64,000 bases of DNA from Metaphire vulgaris. Its lineage: Eukaryota > Annelida > Clitellata > Crassiclitellata > Megascolecidae. A program made the translations under genes and the position numbers. This document shows positions 38,101 through 52,100 of the stretch, piece after piece; the first letter of the stretch is position 1, and each line of letters starts with the position of its first letter. The stretch lies in the NCBI GenBank assembly GCA_018105865.1, contig CM030833.1:12448381-12512380 (forward strand), given 5' to 3'. The notes beneath the pieces were generated by a model that saw only the letters and a list, made by a program, of their open reading frames with translations, was not told where the DNA came from and ran no database searches.

Positions 38101-39492
38101 GCTCATATTACAAATGTTCAAATATAGTTTGATGGGGTGACTATAATTTCAGGAATTTTGTGGTATGTAACTAATGGGGAATTTATGTAGCTGCCTTCTG
38201 AAGTACTCTTGCTGTGATTGTCATGCTTTGATGGGGATAAATTTTTATGACATCATAAAGCAAAGCAAGATGTTTTGATAATGCATTCTTGGCACATCCA
38301 GTTTGTCACCATATGGTTGAGCCCAGAGCAGTACTGTATGCATAGTGTTATAATATTAATTGTCAATTCAATCATTGAATTTTAAAATTATTTTATATGG
38401 AAACATAAATAAAAGCTAATACAGAAGTTCTTAAACTCATACACCATTAAGTAGACACCAGCATAGATCGTAATTAGATGAGTCAAATGTATGTGCATAC
38501 AAATAGATAATAAAGTTTTAAAATATTTTAATGAAATTATGAAATAACATTTTAAAAATATTTTAATAAAATTGTGAGCATTCAAGATTTCTGGAATAAA
38601 GACATTCATGCATGTAAGACACAGAATAGGCTGAGTAGTCTTTGGACTAGGGTGGAAACAGCTTAAAAATATCAAGCTGACTAGGTAGACTAGCTTGACT
38701 CAAAGTGAGGTTGTTACAGAAATTTGGAAAAAGAAGCTGGTGCAGGATTGACTTCCTATAGTCACTTTATTACTGTCAGTTCCACAGTGGATATTGCCTC
38801 TGAACTGTACTTGGTTGCACAGAAGGATGGCCATGGTGAAGCAAGTCATAGTCTAGCCTTGAGCAGATTAGACAATGGGCTGAATGGGCTGGCCCTCATT
38901 CTTTCAGAATCTTGTGATGCTTTTGACATCACAATTTTTGATGGGACAGCATTTGTAATTTCAAAGCAATTCCAGCTTCTCTTAATAGCACATGATTTGA
39001 ACATTCCATGGAATGTGACTTTAGCACAGTTTAAGTCAACTGTAGTAGTGTTGCAGTAATAGGTGAGATTTGCATTTGATTCTTTACTACCGTAGTTGGA
39101 ATACTTAGTGATGATTTTGTGTTTTTTCTGTTTAATTGCAGTTTCGTCTCTTGTACGAGTTTCAAATGCAAATTCCTCCAAGATATTCTGAAAGGTTGGT
39201 GACATTGCTCTGCTGTGAAGCAGTCTGTTTGAATTCTTTTGGCTTATTTTGACCTTTATTTCTACCATTGGGCTTTTCTTTACTATTTCAGATCTCTAGA
39301 AGAAATTTTGGGAGTGACGCTGGGTCTTTTGGCTTGCAATCTTACCACACCATCTTCATCATCACCAACAGGTATTGCAGCCACAGTGTCACCATTGAAT
39401 TTCTTCACTCTGCTTGATCCAAAGGCCACTTGGTTTGTGAAGTTGATGGTAAGTGATGCATTTTGTATGTGATTTGGCAGTTATGTACTTTG

Positions 39493-39566
<74 letters not shown>

Positions 39567-42500
39567 CACATAGTCAAATATCCTTAAATGTATAGTAAAT
39601 TCAATTGCATAGAACCAGACAGTCACAATTCATTTTAGGGGATTTCTTGCTGTGTTTCATGGATGCTTATCATGGTAAAACACAAACGATCAAGGCAGTG
39701 CCAGATTTGACTGTATGATCATTAATTGGTTGACTGATTATAATTCACTCTAGTTTCTATTTTGTCAATAGACCTTTCTTGAAGTCAATTCAATTTTTTA
39801 TCAAGATTGAGTGAAATATAACATGATGTGTTATGATAATGTACCATGGCATATAAATATGAGTTGAAAAAATATACATTCAGTTCAAGCTCATTTTGGT
39901 GGAAATAATTTGAAAATAGGCATAATTTGATCAATTTTGGATGTTTTAATAATAGCTTGAGTTGAAATTAGTTGAATTTCTAACTGCCATTAAGGACAAG
40001 GTGTTGGGATTCCATAACAGGGAGTTGATATAGCCAAGACAACTTGATGCCAGAGCATTTCCAAAAGTATGGAATGATGCAGAAGGAAAGGCTGCTAATG
40101 CTTTTAATGTGGTGTGTGACTTGAGGCATTTGTGTGCGTCCATATGAAAGTATGATCAAGAACTAACTGCAAGTTAGATTTTTGGATATTTGATTTGCCA
40201 AATGTAAAGCATATCAGAGTTGAATGTCAGTTTTCAAAGCTATGTATTAATGTAATTAATAAAACATTGTAATAATAATAGATATTGATTAATACTATTA
40301 TGTTTTATTAGCAAGGTTTTCTTTTGCATTTACATTTTGTTGTAGCATGGACATTTCGGCCGATCAATTTTACTGAAACTGCTAGAAAAGCATCGTTCTT
40401 TGGTATTTTTCCTTGTCAAGATAGTTTGACATTAAGTCATTTAATTAGTGTTTGACAGTGACTATTGGTCAGGCATTATCAGTTGCTGGTCTGTATGTAG
40501 TAACTAGCATTTATAACTTATTTGCATTTGACTTAATATCATTCTCCTTGATATCACCTTCTTTTACTGTATTGTACAATTTATTACCCCAGATGAATGT
40601 ATGATTATTATATGTTACTCAGCTCCTGTCAATATCATTACCACTTAATGTCACACAATTTGAACAGGTGTATGATTATAATTTTGAGCAGTTTGACTGT
40701 ATTTTCTCCAGCAAATGTATCAGTCATATAGTAGCAGTTGCCATATTAGCAGCTTTATCTCGCTGCTTCCCACTCTGACAGATATCTCTGAGATCGACAC
40801 TGATTTTTAAGTGGGCGGATTTTGAGTGTCATTGATTGTTGCTATGTGCATTACAACTGATGCTCATCCACTCATCCACATCTCTGCAGAGTACAGGTTC
40901 TTTGGTAACTTCTTCATAGAACTGGTGCTGCTTAAATGCATAATCGTTGCTGCTATATTATTATTCTAGGAATATAAAATTATATTATTTTAGAGATGAT
41001 TATGAAGCTGTGATGTAAATTTGGAAAGTTAGTGTTGTCACTTTCTTGTTATTGTTTTGTGTTTTATAGGTGGAAAGCTGTGTGTGTTGTTTTGTCGAAT
41101 ATTCTGAACTTTGGATCAGACACTGTGAAAAACAGAAGAACGAAAATCCGTTATCGCATTCGGGTTATATCTTTGCATTGTATTTTAAAATCTTATCCAT
41201 GATGAAGTTGTTTCCAGACAGACATTATTACAGTTGTTACTCATTATAGCAACCAACCAACCAGCCAATCAACCAACCAATCAACCATATGATTGGAGCT
41301 ACCGTTTCACTTTCTTTGCTCCATTGCTGTTAATTTGCAGCAATTTTGAGTTACTGGAGTTGGAGTTTTAAGTCCTCCCCCCCACTTCAGAAACTGGATT
41401 AGTTGGAGTGTGTTCCTTAAATGATTACAACGGTTGAATCAATCAGAGTAGGTGGAGTTGAAGTGATTCTTTGGCTGCTAAAGTCTGTTGGAAGCTCAAA
41501 GTAGGCAATTTAGAGTCAGAGACTTGGGATTGACTCTGCAGCCTTGATTTTTAACTTGAAACTACATGCTTTCTATTCTATTCTATTCTGTTCTATTCTA
41601 TTCTATTCTATTCTATTCTATTCTATTCTATTCTATTCTATTCTTTATGACAATTTGTATAGCGCAGTAACATAGCAAGGGCCAAAGTCAAGAGCGCTTT
41701 ACATGGAACAATCGAACAAGATATTAAAAAGGTGTGTATTAAGTTTAATCGCAAATGACTCGAAGGAGGTGACGGTGGTCACCGAGTCCCGGAGCAAGTT
41801 CCATAACAGAGGATTGCCTCGAGTGAAGGATCTCTCTCCGAACTTCGCAGTCTTAGATAGAGAGGGAACATACAGTACGGACTGCGTACTTGATCTCAAC
41901 TGAAGGCGTCGGTTGGTCATCGTCGGTCTATGCACTAGGACCGATAAGTACTCCGGGAAGGTGGGATCATGGAGAGCGCTATTGATACATTCTTCTGATC
42001 TCCACAGTTCAGATTATTAGGTATTGGTTGTGTTTGGCAAGAAAGCAGTAATCATTATTAATTTGTCATGTTTTCATAAGTATTATTATATTATATATAA
42101 TATTATGGGGCAGGGGTCCACACAAAATTGTGTACCGGTTCTCATGTTGGAGTACAGGTAAAGAGGCTGTGGGTTTGAACCTTGGCTTAAGAGTGTCCAT
42201 AGATAACTGGTAAGCTCCTGAGATCTATGGTAGCTATTTTCGATTTTATTAAGCTGTTGTTAATATTTATGAATGTTATTGTATTTATTATTTTTTTGAA
42301 TTGAAGTTTACTTAGAGCTTGTATTTGACTGACCTTTGTTATAATTTAAGTCTCCTGTGCTTTGGAGTAATTATTGTGTCTTTTTTTATTTCTGCTGTCA
42401 GAAAGTCAGAAGCTGGCTTACACCTCAGCTGAGCTTAATTTTGCCTACTTTGTTCATTCTGTATCCATTCTTTCAAGGCTTCTTTTGTTTGAACAAGGCA

Positions 42501-45500
42501 GGAAATTTTTCCCAGTTGTTGCAAAAACTGGAGCAGGTGATATTTAATTCTTAATTTTATTATTGATCAGTCATTCAGTCATAACACTTCTTTAGTGTTA
42601 GCATCAGTCGATGGTCACCTCAGAGTGTGAATCATAGTCAAAAACCATGTCCAAGCTAGTTTGTGGTTGAAAATCCATAGGTCATTTCAATAGTGGCTTG
42701 TTCTGGTAAGGAAGGTATATAATAGAAAAGTAGTTGTTTGCCACTTCAAAATTATTGATGTGAAAGCAAAATTATGAGAATTAATTTTTATATATTGAGT
42801 TATGGAAATGTATTTCAATATGGAAAACAGCATAGCATGGTATTTTTGAGAATGCTTGGTTAAATGTGGGAAATATTCTATTTTATGAAATTTTTTTATT
42901 TTTGCTTGCATATTCAATCAAGATAAAATTTGGATAAAATTTAAGAAATTGTTATTATTATTATTATTATTATCAGACAACTTCTATAGCGCAGTAAGCA
43001 TAGCTTAGGCTAAAAACAAGAGCGCTTTGACACGTGTCACTTATATGCGATGTTAAATAAGTGTGTTTTTAGGTTCGTTCTGAAAGTCTCAACAGAGTCA
43101 GAATTAGTTAGATTGACGTGATATGACAATTTTTGAATTGACACTTTGCGATACTTCATTTAGCAATTATATTGTCATAAACTGTTTATATACGTGAAAC
43201 CAGAAAATTTTTATTGGTGATTGATTAATATTCTTTGTAGAGCCAGTGACTTTAACATCATTTCTCATTGCACTGATAAATTTCATTTCAAGACGACCCA
43301 CTGCATTAGTGCAGAATGAAAAAACCAGTGAAGGTTTGTATTGAAAAATTATGTTTTATGATTAGAGATGATTATATTGATTATTATTATTATTAGTAGT
43401 ATTATTATTCTTTGTGTGGTAATATAGTGAGTGTTAAAGTTTTTAGATTTTTATTTTGAAGTAACTGATTGAATGTTGGGTAACTTTGAGATTGGATGAC
43501 AAAGGTCAGCTTGGCATTCTAGGTTTTTAACAATAGTTTATATTTGACTTGTCTGATTGCAGTTGAAACTTTTGATCCAGCCATTCTTGTGACAGACCTC
43601 TTGAAGAAACTTTGCATGTCAGAGGACATTTGTCACAAGTGTATTTGTCAGGATGCAGTCTCATCGGCTCTCTTTTCACCGATTAAGGAATGTCTTGACA
43701 AGAAATCGGTGAGAATTTTTGTCCTGAATCCTTAATGGCGGGAATCCTATGCAATGCTTTTGAAAAACATTTTGTTATTAATTCTGAGATAAGAATCGAA
43801 TCAAAAATGGATCTGAACTGGATTTCAGTGAGCATCTTTATAATGTTATCATTTCAGTGAATATATGAGACCTGTGCTAGTACCATGCTACAGTTAGATC
43901 TATGTATTGTTATATGTATTCCTTCTTATATAAGTACAGTCAAGCACATGCACTATATGTTCAACTCCCATTGTCCATCTCATTGACAGTTTCAGCCAGT
44001 ACTCAGAATTGGAAGTTGATGTAAATTCCAGAAACCATCAGTACTCAGAGACTGAATCTTTGAATGACTATTTTGTTCACTCAGGCTATTTCTAAATACA
44101 TTGACTGCCGCTGACAAGTTAACTCATCATTCACACAGTGGTATACTATGATGCCTATGGCATTGAAAAATGATTGATTTGGCATGTAGTCCTGCCATTA
44201 TTTAACCGAACTTCTCCATAGGATCATGCTAACAGAGCGTCGCCTTCAGCTGAGGTCAAGTACTGGGTCCACCTGGCGGTTCCTCCCCGTCAAAAGACGG
44301 CCAAATTTGGAGAAAGATCCGTCACTCGAATCCAATTTTATGGAACTTGTTACCAGACGAAGTAACTAAAGAAACGAAGCCTGGTTTGCTTGCGAGACTA
44401 AAGACACACTTATTTAAGATCTCGTATAAGTGTAATGTGTAAAGCGCTTCGCTAAGCCTGACTTTAAATAAGCGCTATATAAGTTGACATATTGACATAT
44501 TGACATTGGCATGTAGTCCTGCCATCTGGGAATGCAGATACAATATTTTTATCAGTGGTGTTGATATTTATCAAGAATGTATAAATTCATAAGATTTATA
44601 AGTTCTTTGTTCATGTGTTGATGTTCTGTATTTACAGTACTTTTAGTAGGTTATTGCATCTAAAAACATGAATTTAGTGTAAAGGAGTTTTAGATAACTG
44701 TTAGATTACAGTTTCAGTCATTTATAACATTGAGGAGGACTTCTAATTGTGAACTATTGAACATAGACGTAACACTAAATAGGCATCATATGTTTTTTTC
44801 AATAAAGCACCTTCCTTTTTACTAATGTCATGCATATTTTGCAATGATTGAACATTTGAAACAAAATATCACCAAAACAAGTACATTTTTCAGTGTTCTC
44901 GTGTTTTTCTTTCGGTGTTTGGTTTTTTTGGATGGCAGTCACAGTGTTATGGTTAAAAATTATAAGAATTTTGTGTATAATTCTGGAGGTAAGTATGCAT
45001 TGTTAAGGAGGTTAATCTGAGCTCCACTTAATTGAATGCTGTTTGACCCTTTACTTGACTGATGTGGTTACTGAAAGGTTTAATTATCATATTTTTTGTT
45101 AAATTGTTTTTCTTCAAAAGTGATTGAAGTTGAAAATGTTTTTTGAAAATTTTCTGCAGGGTTCTATGAAATCTATGAAAGCTAAGAAAATTGTTTTGAA
45201 TAGCTTTAAAATGTTGGCGACTAATCTTAAATATTGGTAATCATTTTCTTCAATTTTGACAATTGCAGAATAGTGTAAGTGGAGCAAAGCAGGGTGAATC
45301 TGCACTGAACCACATAGCAGAGCTTTTGTCTTCAATTGCTTCAACCAGTTGTGGCCGTCACCATTTGCTGTATGGAGAGAATCAAAATATCGAGTGAGTT
45401 TGCAGTTATAGGCATGTTAATTATGAATTAAATCTCATGCAACAGATATCCACGCTTACCATTTTGGAGTTTTAAGTGTTGTGCCCTGAACATTGTGCTG

Positions 45501-48500
45501 AATCTTAGTTTATGAAAATTCAATCTGCTTTAACAGATTTCAGATTTAATAAGAAATTTGCAGAGCTGATGAGCAAGCAGGAAACAAAAATATGGAAATA
45601 TGTATGCAAATTCTGATTTTGTTGAGTTGTGTTATTTTGTAAATGCACAGCATTATTTTACAGTTATACTTATATTTCCAATTTAGAAATATAAGTACAA
45701 CACAACTGATAGAATTATGTTGCATGATTAAATTTTTCCAAATAAAATTCCAAATTGTTTTTAATTGTAATTTCAGTTATATTATGGGTTTGCTTTATTG
45801 ATCAGTCTTTACTTGTTTGATATTCTTTAGTTTTTCTGCTCATATATTGATCTTAATTTCATCAGTTAGGTTAGGTTAGGTTAATAAGTCAATTTACATA
45901 GCGCAGAAACATGGACCAAAGGCTAGAGCACTTTACACTTAATCGAGATCTCATAGAAATAGGTTTTAAGTTTCCTTGCGAAAGAAATTGAGATTGGACT
46001 CTCTAGTCACATGGCCAGGTAATGCGTTTCAAAGAATGGGATTTCCACACTTGAACAACCTCTTGCCGAATTTTGCAGTCCAAGACGGAGGAGGGATGAC
46101 CAGTTTGACATCTCGACTGGACCTTAGTTGCAGACACCTGTCAGTAGATGGGACCTCAGGACCAAAGCTGCCAGGTAGTTCGGGAAGGCTGGATTGTGCA
46201 GGGCTCGGAATGTGAGGATACACCTCTTATTGGCAACACGCTCCAGGATGCGAAGCCAATGTAGCTTCTCCTTCAAAAAAGGGGAGATGTGTTCTCCCCT
46301 TCTTACTCCGAAGATCATCCGGGCAGAGGCATCAAGAACCATCTGCAGCCGACTAAGCTGGTAGTCGGGCAGGCCCCAGAGAATAATATTGCAATAGTCG
46401 ACCCTTGGGAGGAGGAAAGCGCGGACTAGGTGAATAGCCACCGAGGTTGGTAGGTGATGGCGGATCTCCCTGATCCACCGCAACTGATAACAGGACCAAT
46501 ATGGGCGTCAAACATGAGCGATGCATCGAAGTGGACTCCCAAGAGGCACATTTCGGTGGAGGGAAGGACCAAGGGCGTTGCGACGGGGGGTATAGCGGTA
46601 TATATACCCCCAAAATCAGTCTACCTTAAAGTTTTTTTATGTGATTTATATGAGGTTATATGTAGTTTATATGGTTTATAGTTAAGGTTTATACCCCCCA
46701 AATATTTATACCCTCCCAAATCAAATTCCTGGCTACGCCCCTTGGAAGGACGTGCTCTCCGTCGATCAGGAACGAGGCATGACTAATCAGGTGCTCCCTC
46801 CTGGGAGTCACGAGCCACAATAGCTCTGTCTTACGGGGATTTAGTAGAGAAACTTTAAACAACCACTTTAAAATGAAGGGCATTAAAACGACGAACTGAA
46901 ATAATTTGTGAACATCCAAGGCAGATTGCATTGCGGTATATTCAGATAGCTTACCTTATGACATGCTTGAATAAATAAACAAGGGCTATTTCATTTTATC
47001 AAAATGATAAGACATGAATAGGTTAAATTTTTAATGTGGTTGTGAAGAATGTAACAAATTTGCTTTGTTTATGAATAGTGAGTTTGTAAATGCAGGTTGC
47101 AGAAAGATTAATGCAGTGTTTTATTGTGAGAAATTGTTGGTTTTGATGCATGAAAATTACTTACAGACATCCAAAACAGATTGCATAATATTCAGACAAC
47201 ATTCCAATATGCTGGAATAATTAAAAACACTTAAAGCAGTCAAAATCATATTTATCAAAATAGTAATGAAAATGGAATTGATAGCATTAAATTTTATAAT
47301 GTTCTTGGAAAATCACTCAAAGTGATTTTCCATTGTCATGTGCTTTTGAATTTTTGCTTATAAGCTTATGATTTAAGAATTCAAAGCATAGCGTGCATAC
47401 TGCTTCACTTGACATTTTTCTGTGAGAAATTGTTGGTTTTCAATGTCATTTTGAGCATGGAGTGCACATGATACAAAATTTAAAACAGTAATTATACTGG
47501 AAAATGAGGCAAAGTTGGAAAGGTGGCACCATGGAACCAATGATATAGTGCTGTAAAAGCTAGTATACAATCATCACTGAAATTGTTTACCATCATTTTA
47601 ATTTTCATTGTGTTTTTTTCTCACCAAACAAGCAATTGAATCCACACCTTTTACAAAAGAGTTTTGACTTATTACACTCTTTTAAACAGTCATGAACGCA
47701 TGGTAATCTATATTGATTTTACCATAAAGTCTCTATAGTTGAAGATAGATCAATATTCCTCTCCTATTAGATTGATTTATAAATCCAACCATGTGTAATT
47801 TGTTGTTTTGGGTTGTCATGTGATTGGCTGCCATCTTTGCTTTCACAAATCTTTGATATTGTGATATTGGATGACTGCATTGTAACTTTTTGTACATACT
47901 CTTATCACAAATTCTAACACATTTTTTTATATTGTGTCAATGCATGCTGTTTCCTTCGTCTGCTGTATTTCTATGTTAGATGTCCAAATGAAAACTGATT
48001 TAATTTCAGAGCTGCACCAATTCACATCTTGGTGTCATACGCCAAGAAAGCAATTGACGAAGAATCATCATGCAAAACACTAGTTGGAAGCGTCATATTT
48101 GTATGTCGTCAGCTGTACAGCTCATGCATTGGACTTCTAGTCATGGAGAAATATCATCTTCATGAATTGTTGTACACCTCTTGGAGAGCGGTATGGTAGT
48201 GATGGGCATTTCAGCTATGTTATGATGTTGTTGTTGTTGTCATCATCATCATCACCACCATCATAATCGTAATTGTTTGCTGTTGCCTTCACTACTACCA
48301 AGTGCCACCACTACAACTTGCATCTGCTGCTGCTCATTGGTATATTCAGGGAAGGTGTTAGTGTTAAATAAGTGAATACATTTTACAATAATAATTGGAA
48401 AAGACATAGAAGAGCAAAACTGTGCCCCACAATGAAGTATTTGTGAAAAAAGCTGATAGTGAATTTGATTTACATGTTATCAAATTGTTTTTAGGTCATC

Positions 48501-48623
48501 ATTTAAAGTATACTGTTGATTTTGTTGTTGTTATTTTTAGGCAAGTCGTGAGGCTGAAAATGCAGCCACTCCCACACCAACTGATAATGCAGTTGCCATG
48601 ACCTCTCGAGATTCCCGATCAAA
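32190..48623 (+). CDS. TBC1D32: TBC1D32 N-terminal half, exons 1-17
   Basis: Encodes residues 1-664. The start is [13 protein letters not shown], then [18 protein letters not shown], matching the conserved N-terminal motif of the family. Later anchors are [20 protein letters not shown] (exon 5), [15 protein letters not shown] (exon 8), [21 protein letters not shown] (exons 9-10), [20 protein letters not shown] (exon 12) and [20 protein letters not shown] (exon 16). Exon 17 is a short polar linker ([14 protein letters not shown]). No transmembrane or signal segment is seen. Exon 11 could read on to a stop at about 41250, but the phase-1 donor at 41164 is the only one that restores the conserved frame of exon 12. 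Confidence 0.88.
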
Positions 48624-49095
48624 GTATGTGTACCCCTTTAAAGAGTTAATACACCAAGTGATTTCTTTTATTGAATTTTATTTTATGCAGTTGGCCCTGT
48701 CTATTGTAATATATAGTGAAGGTGGTGCACGGTGGAACAGTGGCTAGTGCATAGGTCTGCCAATCTTGATGTCTGCGGTTCAACTCCCAGCTGCGGCAGA
48801 AACTTTTCGGTTGTTTCTGTCCCAAGCGTCCCCAGTTGACTCAGCTGTGAATGAGTACATCAGGTGTTAACTCAGTGGAAGGAAAGGCAGCGAGGGAAAG
48901 GTTGACAATCCACTCTCATTCAGCCATAACCACATAAAACTAAAGGCGCTAACCCTTCGGTTCTCCAACAGGTTCACGTTGGCCTGTGGAGTACACCTTT
49001 TACCTGTCTATTGTAGCTGATGTGAACTTTTAAAATGTTCTCTTATTAAGTTTGTCCATTCTTTATGATATCTTAATTAGAAGAATGGAGAGAGG

Positions 49096-49182
<87 letters not shown>

Positions 49183-52100
49183 AGAGAGAGAGAGAGAGAA
49201 AGTGAATGAGAGAGATAAATATGTGGACTTTAAAAACACTCCCAACACAGGTTTACTAAGCTGAATGTGTCTTTACTTTTAGCAATTTTTGTTTTACTCT
49301 AGGATGTGTATCCATGCTTGACTTTTTTTTACTAATTAATCTTTAAGATTTGCATTTTAATTGATTACAAATTTTTAGAAAAAGTTGTAAATTTAAAAAC
49401 TTATTTAAAATCTTAAAGTGAATGTGTGATCCGTATGAGTATAAGTATGTGTAATCCCACACAGTTGGTGTGGGATGACAGATTTAGCATATATTATAGC
49501 ATTGAATGTGCTCTACACTGTATTTAGTGAGCTACCACCTGACCCACTTGACTATTTTTACACTCAAAGCCAAGCCGTCATAGGCCTTTTGACACATTTT
49601 TTAACCCAGTAGAAATTCAGGCAGTATCAATATGGGAAATCTGTTTGCAACGAGAGAAAATATAGCTACTGGACAGCTTACAGAATAAAAGTTACAACTC
49701 TGAAATAAAGAGAAAGGTTCCCTTTTAAGAGCTAAATGTTGTATATCAGGAAAAGCACAATTTTTTTCTTACATTTTTGTGACTGCAGTGAACACTTTTG
49801 CCAATAGACAAATCTTACTCTTGTTGTATAAATACTACTAGTAATGGATAAGTTCAGAAAGTTTCAGCCCTCTAGCTACAATATTTTTGAAGTTGTAGAG
49901 GCTTGAAATTGTAAGGAATTTAGGTGGCTGTTGCAAAATGCTAAAAAACAGCCCACCCTAGGTACAATGTAATGTACTATAAAAGTTGAATATCTCAAAA
50001 ACTTACTCAAGAAAGCAAGCCAAAATTTTCAAACTTTTATATGGATGTTCGAGGAACATTTGTCATAAATTTCGTAATTTTTAAGATGGTCGACCTGGAA
50101 CTTTCAGAAAACTTTGTTGAATTGACATGGAATGGCGCTTGATTAATCAATCGATTGGAATAAGCATGTGCAGCTCATGTGACTTGACATTAACTGAGTT
50201 TGACTGTGTTTAGGATGCAATGGGAGGAAATGTTGCTGGATAATCTTCTGAATTTTGCTTCCACTCCTAAAGGTCTGCTTCTTCTGCAGCAGACTGGGGC
50301 CCTTGGCGAGTGTGTCTCGTATATGTATTCTCGCTATGTGAGAAAGTTGCAAGTACGTTCTCCATTTTGATTGATGACTAGAACCTTGAGTATTTATATT
50401 TGTTTTTACCGGATAATGAGCATGATTCTATTGAAAAACAAATTTCAGCTCAAGGTCAAATATTAGAGAAAAAAGTTTTTAGGCATTCAGTTATTAATGA
50501 CAATAGTTAATTTTCATTCTGTAGTTTAGTATCACATTTTTGGAGATATTTGGATGATTTTCTCTTTTCTCATTTTTCTGATTTTACCAGAACCTCTTTA
50601 AAACTGGTCTTACATTCCAACATCATGAAAATGACAATAGATACAGTTCAAAATTTGACAAAGAATTTTTAAAAATATATTTATTCACAGCTTCTGCATA
50701 TTTCTTTGCAGTATATTTTACTGGTATAAAGAAAATTGTATTGTAGGTGAGCAAATGTGAGAAGTTTGGTTATGGGTACATGATGTCACAGATAGCTTCA
50801 ACTGCACCAGGAATTCTTGCTCTTCAGAATGCAGGTTTAGTCACTTAGTCAAGTGTTTGTCTACATATGAATAGATGTTGGTGGTGTTGTAGTTCAGTAG
50901 TTAAATGCTGAAGAATAAGCAGCTACTTCAGAAGCATGATATAAATGCATGGAATTTTACTTACTTACTTAGCAAGGTGTCCTGCTCTTCATGGGTCCTG
51001 GGGTTGAAACTTCATTCATGTGGAAAACATTCTATTGTTTCTGCCCTGGTACTCACTGAGTTTTGAACAAGTGTTTCTATGCTTCTATGCAATGCATCAA
51101 TGATTGCATCATGCAATTCTTTTGGGCCAGAGGATGGTTTTAGGAGAGTCAGAGGAAAGCACAATGTAACTAATGGATGAGTTTTAAACAAAAATCTTGG
51201 TTACCCTTCTTTGCTCATTGGCACATGATGAAATAAGGTAGGTAGTATTTTGACATTTTAAATAAATGTTGCCAAACAATTTACAAGACGTGAACATTTG
51301 AGTAATGCCTCCACCATCTTGGTATTACCCTAGAGCTCAGGCAAGTAAACGTCTTGGTCTGGAGTAATGCTTCTTGACCCCAGGATATAGAAGGCACTTT
51401 ATCTTGTTCAGCCAGTGCCTTATGCAATTAAAGGCACTAACATCCCTCTCTTTTCCGAGTATTGTGTTTGTGAATTGACATTTTAGTCAAGTGTATCTTT
51501 ATTTGGATCATCTGAACAAACCTTAACTTATGGACTACATGAACTTTAACTTATTCAAATTTCAAATAGTTGTTGAATCCTAGCATTTTTACTTGCCAAA
51601 TATTCAGCATTAGTTTAAGGTAAAATGATGTAGAGAGCAATATTGCATATTTATCTTTTGCTCCAAAGTGATAATTGTTTATTTATTTATGATTTGGTCT
51701 ATCACAATTGACCATTGTGTAGAAGAATGTGGTATTGTGCTCTTCCTAAGTAAATTAACCAAATGTTCCATTATAGTTACAATATGTCTCAACAGGCTTG
51801 TGACTGTTTATGTGAATTGTATGCCAGAATTTTATTACTTATTGGATATATGCTTGTATTTTTTTAAAGGATTTATAGCAACAGTTATTAAGTCTTTGTG
51901 GGGTGCACTGGAAGTGGTTGATGATAGTCCAGTAGTCACACCTAAATCCTGGCCTGTTACTCCAATTGACAAAACTTCTAAAAAGGTTTTCTACTGCTAT
52001 AGTTTTTACATTTTTAAAAATATCATTTGTCAAGTGTAATCATCCACAGAAATAGTTAAGATGTTATTGCAATCATTTCTACCCATGTAATGTATTCACT

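Noticed and set aside
41250..41290. (CAACCAAT)n run after TBC1D32 exon 11
   Set aside because: Considered as part of an extended exon 11, but the frame meets TAG just before it and conservation resumes only in exon 12; treated as intronic microsatellite.
45865..45882. TTAGG repeats, the arthropod telomere unit
   Set aside because: Only about three units, positioned exactly as the 3' tail of an L2-like element; not a telomere.
49052..49264. Arg/Glu repeat frame and its Ser/Leu antisense
   Set aside because: Pure translation of a (GA)n microsatellite.
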